A stretch of 7,157 nt of DNA from the NCBI GenBank assembly GCA_021737245.1, contig JAIPEI010000185.1:1-7157 (forward strand), given 5' to 3'. Origin of the DNA: Deltaproteobacteria bacterium. Lineage in GTDB: Bacteria > Desulfobacterota > DSM-4660 > Desulfatiglandales > HGW-15. The position numbers and the translations under genes are program-made. The notes beneath the pieces were generated by a model, which was given only the letters and a program-made list of their open reading frames with translations, searched no databases and had not been told where the DNA came from. This document shows, in pieces, positions 1-4,483 of this stretch. The first letter of the stretch is position 1; the number at the start of each line of letters is the position of its first letter.

Positions 1-9
1 GTTATCATA

Positions 10-15
10 CCTCCT
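10..15 (-). promoter_or_regulatory. Ribosome-binding site of a leftward gene starting beyond the left edge
   Basis: Read on the minus strand, these bases are a perfect AGGAGG. The nine bases between it and the window edge (TATGATAAC) contain an ATG only 1 nt from the Shine-Dalgarno, which is too close. The likely start codon therefore lies at or just past position 1, giving a normal 8-9 nt spacing. The gene itself is outside the window, so its product is unknown. It would be divergent from the ATPase gene at 393. Confidence 0.5.
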
Positions 16-302
16 GCATCCCGCTTTCTCAATCACCGGTTGTCTTCCCCTGCTCTTCGGCGGCCCCGGCCCACCGCCACGGCCGATTCCCGGATCCTGC
101 GATCCGTGGCCGGGCTGCGAATCCTCCACCCGGTCACCGGGAGCCCCCTGAGGCTGACGGCCGGGCTTCCATCCGGCATGCGCCGGCTCATGAACGTGCC
201 CGGCCGGATTAATCCTTGACACGCCTTCCCCTTTGTGGCGCTCTTGGGTTCCACAGGCCGGGCGCCGAACCGGAACCGCCCCGCGGCACCTTCTCCGGCT
301 TT
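16..302. other. Intergenic GC-rich stretch with several dyads, no supported gene
   Basis: No convincing coding region is present: the open frames here lack good starts and have arginine/proline-rich translations typical of GC-rich noncoding DNA. Visible structure includes CGGATC-CTGC-GATCCG (91-106), CCCGGT-C-ACCGGG (129-141), GCCGG/CCGGC (160-164 with 173-177) and the perfect palindrome GGATTAATCC (206-215). A consensus TTGACA sits at 216-221 on the plus strand, but no acceptable -10 box follows at 16-18 nt. The stretch probably contains the leader and promoter of the leftward gene beyond the edge, and perhaps upstream control of the ATPase gene. I recognise no riboswitch or small-RNA family in it. 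Confidence 0.5.
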
Positions 303-338
303 CAGCTCAGCAGCTCAACAACTTAGCAACTTGACAAC
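303..338. repeat. Degenerate 8-bp tandem repeat, about 4.5 units
   Basis: The sequence reads as consecutive octamers CAGCTCAG, CAGCTCAA, CAACTTAG and CAACTTGA, followed by a half unit CAAC. The consensus is CARCTYRR. Units 1 and 2 match at 7 of 8 positions; later neighbours match at 5-6 of 8. It lies in the noncoding stretch 55 bp upstream of the ATPase start and is lower in GC than its surroundings. Its function is unknown. It could be a degraded microsatellite or a dispersed genomic repeat. Confidence 0.65.
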
Positions 339-360
339 CGGCATGCTTGATGACGAGACG

Positions 361-374
361 GTGAACATTTTCAC
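361..374. promoter_or_regulatory. Small dyad (GTGAA-N4-TTCAC), possible operator
   Basis: GTGAA (361-365) and TTCAC (370-374) form a perfect 5-bp inverted repeat around CATT. A near direct repeat overlaps it: ACGGTGAA at 358-365 and ACGGTAAA at 373-380. The dyad ends 6 bp before the AGGAAA ribosome-binding site (381-386) of the ATPase gene, where a repressor or an RNA hairpin could affect its expression. No particular regulator's site is recognised, and five-base arms can arise by chance. Confidence 0.25.
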
Positions 375-392
375 GGTAAAAGGAAAACCATC

Positions 393-2141
393 ATGATGAA
401 GCTCGACCAACTGCGCAGAACGCTCTTCCGGATCGACGGCAAGGCATACAAGGCCTACAAGGACATCGAGGGCGCCTGCGACTGCGGCTGGTTCACCCTG
501 TACATCGACCACGTCCAGGGGGACCCCTTTGCCGCTCCTTCCCTGCTGCGGGCCCGGGTTCCCATGAACCGCGCCTCCTTTCCGAGAGACCTCTTCCGAA
601 ACCGCATCCGCCGAATCGCCCTGGAGGATTTCGCGGCCCGCCGCACAGACCTGGCCGTGTTCCGCGAGGCCCGGCGCATTCAGGGAAGCGGCAAGAGCGG
701 AATGATCACCATCGACTCGGGCGGGCAGGAGGTGTTCGAGCGGACCGCCTGCAAGATCACGCCGGACTGGGTGGAGATCCGATTCTTCGCGGGGCTTCCC
801 GCGGCCGGGCGCAGCATCCTCGGCCGCCAGGCCCAGACCCTGCTCTGCGACGCCCTGCCCGACATCGTGCAGAAGGGCCTCCTGTGGCGCACCTACCCGG
901 AGCGCCCGGCCTGGGCGTTCGTGGAGTGTGTGGAAAACCAGGAGTCCATTCGGGAGCGGTTGGACGATCTCGGGCTCGTGGCGTTTGTGGGCGACGGGTC
1001 GATCCTTCCCCGGGAGACCGGACACAGCCAGCATCCCATGCCGCGGGACAAGGCGGTGTTGTTCAGTTCGCCCGCGTCCATGAGGGTGAGCCTGGACCTC
1101 CCCAACCCCGTGACGCGGGACCCGGGAGCGCCCCGAAAAATCACGGGCATGGGCGTGCGCAAAGGCGTCACCCTGATCGTCGGCGGAGGCTATCACGGGA
1201 AATCCACGCTGCTCAAGTCCCTGGAGCGCGGCGTATACCCGCACGTCCCGGGCGACGGGCGCGAGTACGTGGTCACCTCGCGGGATGCGGTGAAGATCCG
1301 GGCGGAGGACGGCCGGCGTGTGGAGCGCGTGGACATCAGCCCCTTCATCGGCGAGCTGCCGGGCGGCCTCGACACCCGCACCTTTTCCACGGACAATGCG
1401 AGCGGCAGCACCAGCCAGGCGGCCAACATCGTCGAGGCCCTGGAGATGGGCGCCGGCACCCTGCTCCTGGACGAGGACACCTCGGCCACGAACTTCATGG
1501 TCCGGGACGCGCGCATGCAGGCCCTGGTGCACAAGGAGTCCGAGCCCATCACGCCCTTCATCGACCGGGTTCGGGAGCTCTACGACACCTTGGGGGTCTC
1601 CACCGTGCTCGTCATGGGCGGGTGCGGGGACTACTTCGACGCGGCGGACCGGGTCGTCATGATGAAGGCGTTCGTACCGGGCGAGGTGACGGCCGAGGCC
1701 CGGGAGGTGGCAAAGGCCCATCCCACGGGCCGGCGGCCGGAGACGGGGCCGTGCGAGGCGTGGCGTCTCGAGCGCAGACCGGTCCCGGCGAGCTTTGACG
1801 CGTCCAAGGGCAAGAAACGCGTCAAGATCGACGCCAAGGCCCTGGATACCATCCTGTACGGGGCGGACCGGATCAACGTGAGAAACGTGGAGCAGATCGT
1901 GGACTTCAGCCAGACCCGGGCCGTGGGAACGGCGATTCATCTCGCCGCCTCGCGCTTCATGGACGGCAAGACGCCGCTGCGCCGGGTGCTGGAAGGGCTC
2001 GATCAATACCTGGACGAAAACGGGCTCGACCTCCTGGACCCGTTTCACCGCGGGGAAAAGCACCCGGGCACCTTCGCCCGCCCCCGCCGGTACGAGATCG
2101 CTGCGGCGATCAATCGGCTGCGCTCGGTCAAGTTCCGTTAG
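393..2141 (+). CDS. Predicted ATPase of the ABC class (PF09818-type, 582 aa)
   Basis: The product is a soluble P-loop ATPase resembling the 'ABC_ATPase' family (PF09818), whose cellular role is not established. The N-terminal ~240 residues are family-specific. A glycine-rich Walker A follows (GGGYHGKST, residues 264-272, K270), with the Tyr-His insertion typical of this family. A signature-like segment (SGSTSQ, 337-342) comes next, then a Walker B (TLLLDEDTSA, starting at 356; D360, E361) and a likely switch region (VLVMGGCGDYFDAADRVV). The C-terminal part, from about 470, is again family-specific. No membrane segment or signal peptide is seen, and no permease gene is adjacent, so a transporter role is unlikely. 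Start: ATG 393 has AGGAAA 6 nt upstream; ATG 396 is immediately next and equally possible. The gene appears to be transcribed alone and faces a convergent operon. The family call is strong; the function is unknown. Confidence 0.9.
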   Translation: MMKLDQLRRTLFRIDGKAYKAYKDIEGACDCGWFTLYIDHVQGDPFAAPSLLRARVPMNRASFPRDLFRNRIRRIALEDFAARRTDLAVFREARRIQGSGKSGMITIDSGGQEVFERTACKITPDWVEIRFFAGLPAAGRSILGRQAQTLLCDALPDIVQKGLLWRTYPERPAWAFVECVENQESIRERLDDLGLVAFVGDGSILPRETGHSQHPMPRDKAVLFSSPASMRVSLDLPNPVTRDPGAPRKITGMGVRKGVTLIVGGGYHGKSTLLKSLERGVYPHVPGDGREYVVTSRDAVKIRAEDGRRVERVDISPFIGELPGGLDTRTFSTDNASGSTSQAANIVEALEMGAGTLLLDEDTSATNFMVRDARMQALVHKESEPITPFIDRVRELYDTLGVSTVLVMGGCGDYFDAADRVVMMKAFVPGEVTAEAREVAKAHPTGRRPETGPCEAWRLERRPVPASFDASKGKKRVKIDAKALDTILYGADRINVRNVEQIVDFSQTRAVGTAIHLAASRFMDGKTPLRRVLEGLDQYLDENGLDLLDPFHRGEKHPGTFARPRRYEIAAAINRLRSVKFR

Positions 2142-2142
2142 A

Positions 2143-2181
2143 CGGAAATCGGGGGGCACGATACTGTGCCCCCGACTTCCG
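2143..2181. terminator. Intrinsic hairpin between convergent genes, probable bidirectional terminator
   Basis: The left arm (2143-2159, CGGAAATCGGGGGGCAC) pairs with the right arm (2166-2181, GTGCCCCCGACTTCCG) across a 6-nt loop. The only defects are one mismatch and one extra G. The hairpin begins 2 bp after the ATPase stop and ends directly at the stop of the ferritin-like gene, so it fills the convergent gap and would serve both strands. No U-tract follows on either strand, so it is not a textbook Rho-independent terminator. It may instead pause polymerase or protect mRNA 3' ends. Confidence 0.6.
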
Positions 2182-2685
2182 CTACTCCATGTCGAACTCC
2201 TTGATGCCCATCCAGTACCCGGTCCGGCTGTAGTAGTCCAGCTCGATCTGGACCGTGGCGATGTGCCGGTCCTCGATCTCCAGGAACCCCCGGAAGAGCT
2301 CCTGCACCTCGCCGGACATCTCCTCGGCCATCCTTCGGTAGAAGTCGCTGGTCTCGATCTCCACACGCAGGGCCCGGCTGAGGAGCTGCTTTTCGTCGCC
2401 CCTGGCGTTGTCCGGCAGGGTGTCGGCATGCTTTCTGGCTTCCTCCTCGATCACCTCCCGGGGAGGGACCACGCTCTGCAGCCGCTTCGCCTCGAGCCGG
2501 CCGGTCCTGCGCCAGTGATCCAGGCGGTCGCGAAGGTAGTCCATGTGACTCTGCTCGTCGTCTCCCAGAGCCAGGAGCAACTTACGCCCGACAGGATCGG
2601 ACACCGCTTCCGCGGCCTCCCGGTACACGTCCCGGATCTTCTCCTCGTAGTCGATGGCCGCAACAAGGGCCTCTTCCAGCTTCAT
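2182..2685 (-). CDS. Ferritin-like diiron protein, rubrerythrin-type without rubredoxin domain (167 aa)
   Basis: The product is a cytoplasmic four-helix-bundle protein of the ferritin-like superfamily. The carboxylate/histidine pattern for two irons is intact: E14 in helix 1 (AIDYEEK), E44 and H47 in helix 2 (DDEQSH), E109 in helix 3 (ALRVEIE), and E138 and H141 in helix 4 (EIEDRH). Rubrerythrins with this core typically reduce peroxide or handle iron. This protein has no cysteine at all, so it lacks the rubredoxin iron centre and would need an outside electron donor. The halves repeat each other (Y21 and Y116 sit 7 residues after the helix 1 and helix 3 glutamates; HWRRTG echoes YYSRTG). It is the last gene of the leftward operon, 4 nt after the Nudix gene. 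Its AGGA site, with 7 nt spacing to ATG, overlaps the upstream stop codon. The fold call is firm; the exact activity is not. Confidence 0.88.
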   Translation of the reverse strand: MKLEEALVAAIDYEEKIRDVYREAAEAVSDPVGRKLLLALGDDEQSHMDYLRDRLDHWRRTGRLEAKRLQSVVPPREVIEEEARKHADTLPDNARGDEKQLLSRALRVEIETSDFYRRMAEEMSGEVQELFRGFLEIEDRHIATVQIELDYYSRTGYWMGIKEFDME

Positions 2686-2689
2686 GGTG

Positions 2690-3601
2690 CTATCCTTCCC
2701 TGCCGCCGCTCTGGAGCACCTCCCACGGCGGGCTGCCGGCGGTTTGTGGACGACCCCCGAGGTAGTCCGCCCCCAGAGACCCGTCTACCACGGGAAGTGC
2801 TTGGAGCTCGGGCGGACGGAACCCGAACACGCATTGGAGAAACGCGATCACGATATAGTAGGTGGCCCCCCACAGGGTCTCCGTACCCCGCCTTCCATGG
2901 TGCACAAAGCAAGGCAGCTCCCTCACCTCCGCCTCCCCGGGACCCGGCTCATCCGGCTCGAAACGGAGGCGATAGCGCGCATACAGCTCCGGGGTGAGCA
3001 GATGACGCAACGGGATGTAGACGACCCGCTCCACCTCCCAGTTGGGGAAGAACCGCTTCTGCCTCCGGATCCAACCCACCATGGGATAGATCACCCGGCT
3101 GAACAGGAGGAGCTCCCGGGCGGGAAGGGGGCCCAGCATTCTCACCCCGAGCGGGTTCAGCCGCATCTCCTCGAGCCCCTCCCGGAGCCCCGTGGCCAGG
3201 AGCAGGGAGAGCCGCCGGGCCTGATTCGGCCGGGAACGGCGCCACTGCCGCCAGTAGGGCCAGCGGCCCAACGGGAAGCCCGGAAGTGACAGGATCCGCC
3301 CCAGATACCGATCCAGCCGGGGCGCCATCCTCCCCCCGGGAAAGCAGAGGTCCCCGGGCTGCTTGACGAGGCGGGAGCGCTTGTTGAACACCACGCAGGG
3401 CTCGCCGCGGCCACGGCCCCGGCCGCAGTAGCTCCCCAGCAGAAACAGCACCGAGGAGGTTTCCGCCGACCTGGACACGCCGGAGGGAAAGACCCTGCTT
3501 CTCAGGCTCCCTTTGTTCAGCACCCGGGACACGTGGTCGGCCAGGGAGTGCGGATCGTCGAGCAGACGAAGCGCATCCCTGTCCAGTGTGGACTCCCCCA
3601 T
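2690..3601 (-). CDS. Nudix hydrolase, NudL/CoA-pyrophosphatase-like, with interrupted Nudix box (303 aa)
   Basis: Nudix enzymes hydrolyse nucleoside diphosphates linked to another moiety; the NudL branch acts on coenzyme A and related compounds. NudL-like features are the strand and approach NKRSRLVKQPGDLCFPGG (residues 73-90), the helix REGLEEM (140-146) with metal-binding glutamates, the segment NWEVERVVYIPLRHLL (187-202), and a C-terminal WGATYYIVIAFL (244-255). In the canonical box 14 residues separate the first glycine from REUXEE. Here G90 to R140 is 50, an insertion of about 36 residues rich in W, R and P (e.g. LGRWPYWRQWRRSRP). A GRGRGRG tract (60-66) precedes the box. The ATG shares one base with the stop of the upstream phosphoesterase gene (TGATG), with GGGAG 7 nt upstream. 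A GTG one codon earlier is an alternative start. A longer upstream frame is open but overlaps the phosphoesterase and is not favoured. Superfamily is confident; substrate is uncertain. Confidence 0.82.
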   Translation of the reverse strand: MGESTLDRDALRLLDDPHSLADHVSRVLNKGSLRSRVFPSGVSRSAETSSVLFLLGSYCGRGRGRGEPCVVFNKRSRLVKQPGDLCFPGGRMAPRLDRYLGRILSLPGFPLGRWPYWRQWRRSRPNQARRLSLLLATGLREGLEEMRLNPLGVRMLGPLPARELLLFSRVIYPMVGWIRRQKRFFPNWEVERVVYIPLRHLLTPELYARYRLRFEPDEPGPGEAEVRELPCFVHHGRRGTETLWGATYYIVIAFLQCVFGFRPPELQALPVVDGSLGADYLGGRPQTAGSPPWEVLQSGGREG

Positions 3602-4080
3602 CACGTGTCTCCCGGCCCGCTCTTCTGCCGAAGCGCCTTCTCCCGCTCCGGGGTGAGCGCCCTGGGCAGCTTCCAGGGAGAAGCGGCGTAATCGTCCCGC
3701 TTCTTGATGAGCATCCAGTAGTTGTCCGCCTCGCCCCTGAACCGGACCAGGACGAAGCCTCCCTTCAGAATCCGCCCATCCAGCTCGAACTCGAGCTTTC
3801 CGGCCTCGAGGGCGGACTCGGGATTCCGGTCCCCGGCCGCTACGAAGCTTCCCTCGTCCCAGACGGCCACCACCCCCGCCCCGAACGCTCCCTCCGGAAT
3901 GTGGCCCTCGAAATCGCCGTACTCCAGGGGGTGATCCACCACCTGCACGGCCAGACGCTTCTCGGCCGGGTCCATGGACGGCCCCTTGGGGAGGGCCCAC
4001 GACTTGAGGACGCCGCCCATCTCCAGCCTCAGGTCCCAATGAAGCCTGCTCGCAAGGTGTTCCTGAACCACGAAACGCAT
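3601..4080 (-). CDS. Stand-alone LigD-type 3'-phosphoesterase (PE domain, 159 aa)
   Basis: This is the 3'-phosphoesterase module otherwise found at the N-terminus of bacterial NHEJ ligase LigD (PF13298). In studied members it trims 3'-ribonucleotides and removes 3'-phosphates from DNA ends to leave clean 3'-OH termini, in a metal-dependent reaction. Active-site positions are all visible: H8, H14, D16 and R18 in VVQEHLASRLHWDLRLE, and H50 and Y54 in DHPLEYGDFEG. Other family hallmarks are VLKSWALPKGPS (24-35), PEGAFGAG and the C-terminal YWMLIKKRDDYA. No ligase or polymerase domain is attached and no ku or ligase gene is in view, so it is likely a free-standing end-healing enzyme. ATG 4080 is preceded by GGAGG and lies 10 nt after the DUF2905 stop. 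The frame upstream has a stop 13-14 codons earlier with no other good start. It is coupled by a 1-nt overlap to the Nudix gene. Confidence 0.92.
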   Translation of the reverse strand: MRFVVQEHLASRLHWDLRLEMGGVLKSWALPKGPSMDPAEKRLAVQVVDHPLEYGDFEGHIPEGAFGAGVVAVWDEGSFVAAGDRNPESALEAGKLEFELDGRILKGGFVLVRFRGEADNYWMLIKKRDDYAASPWKLPRALTPEREKALRQKSGPGDT

Positions 4081-4090
4081 CGGCCCTCCG

Positions 4091-4291
4091 TCACTTTCGA
4101 AAGATCCACAGGATCAGGGAGATCAGCCCGCTCAAAAGGATCATGGTGGTGATGGGAATGAAGAGCTTGAAGCCGGGCCGGTCGATGACGATGTCCCCCG
4201 GAAGCCGTCCCAGGGGGATCCTTCCCAGCCAGGGCCAGAGCAGCCCGACGGCGATGAAGGCGATCCCGAGAATGACGAGCGTCCTCTGCAT
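4091..4291 (-). CDS. DUF2905 family small membrane protein (66 aa)
   Basis: The protein is short and hydrophobic, with two predicted transmembrane helices: residues 4-22 (from TLVILGI to WPWL) and about 45-64 (PITTMILLSGLISLILWIF). They are joined by a polar loop carrying the family hallmark GRLPGDIVIDRPGF (28-41). This matches DUF2905 (PF11146), which is widespread in bacteria and has no known function. Length is normal for the family. The start has AGGGAG a few bases upstream. It is the first gene of the leftward operon, and the ribosome-binding site of the phosphoesterase gene lies in the 10-nt gap after its stop. Its presence at the head of a nucleic-acid/redox operon may be incidental. 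Confidence 0.88.
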   Translation of the reverse strand: MQRTLVILGIAFIAVGLLWPWLGRIPLGRLPGDIVIDRPGFKLFIPITTMILLSGLISLILWIFRK

Positions 4292-4377
4292 GCTCTCCCT
4301 TTCGGTCCTCCCTGAGCGGATCGCTGATTAAGTACATACACTAACACGGGATCGTGGATCCGCACAACTCCCATCCC

Positions 4378-4406
4378 TTGAAGTTTTCCCGCCGGAGGAT
4401 TAACTT
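4378..4406 (+). promoter_or_regulatory. Candidate sigma-70 promoter for hrpA
   Basis: TTGAAG (4378-4383, 4 of 6 consensus bases) is followed after exactly 17 nt by TAACTT (4401-4406, 3 of 6). This lies about 80 bp upstream of the TTG start of hrpA, in the most AT-rich part of the intergenic region. The boxes are imperfect, so this is a candidate only. Confidence 0.3.
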
Positions 4407-4471
4407 ATCAGTTTTGCCGGAACGAGCCGGCCTTCCCGGAAGAGCCTGCACCGGCTTCACGACTCGATCTC

Positions 4472-4476
4472 GGGAG
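4472..4476 (+). promoter_or_regulatory. Ribosome-binding site fixing the TTG start of hrpA
   Basis: GGGAG stands 7 nt before the TTG at 4484. The reading frame is open back to a TGA at 4379-4381 and contains no ATG or GTG before this point. The TTG with its Shine-Dalgarno is therefore the best start, and it gives an N-terminus comparable in length to other HrpA proteins. Confidence 0.6.
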
Positions 4477-4483
4477 AGCTTTC

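Larger units (their letters stand above)
4292..4483. other. Divergent intergenic control region
   Basis: These 192 bp separate the leftward operon from hrpA, and promoters for both should lie here. For the leftward operon, a weak pair TTGTGC (4367-4362) and TAGTGT (4343-4338) with 18-nt spacing is the best I can find; it is only suggestive. The stretch around 4325-4345 is locally AT-rich, as expected for a promoter. No RNA gene or strong operator is seen. Confidence 0.4.

Noticed and set aside
216..244. TTGACA as a plus-strand promoter
   Set aside because: The -35 match is perfect, but no reasonable -10 hexamer lies 16-18 nt downstream. The TTGACA at 331-336 has the same problem.
33..254. 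Possible 73-residue minus-strand gene in the left noncoding region
   Set aside because: It would need a GTG start without a good ribosome-binding site, and its R/G/A/P-rich translation matches nothing known. Another frame here (3-212, plus) is open too, showing that openness is uninformative.
61..300. Cobalamin or other riboswitch on the minus strand
   Set aside because: A GGGGAAGGC-like string is present, but the other conserved boxes of the cobalamin, TPP, SAM, glycine and cyclic-di-GMP classes are not.
315..2429. Long antisense open frame across the ATPase gene
   Set aside because: It lies opposite a well-conserved P-loop ATPase and runs through the terminator and the end of the ferritin-like gene; there is no domain or plausible start.
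3602..4039. N-terminal extension of the Nudix protein into the phosphoesterase gene
   Set aside because: The open frame continues upstream to 4039, but it overlaps the conserved phosphoesterase and its translation there is low-complexity; the ATG at 3601 has its own Shine-Dalgarno.
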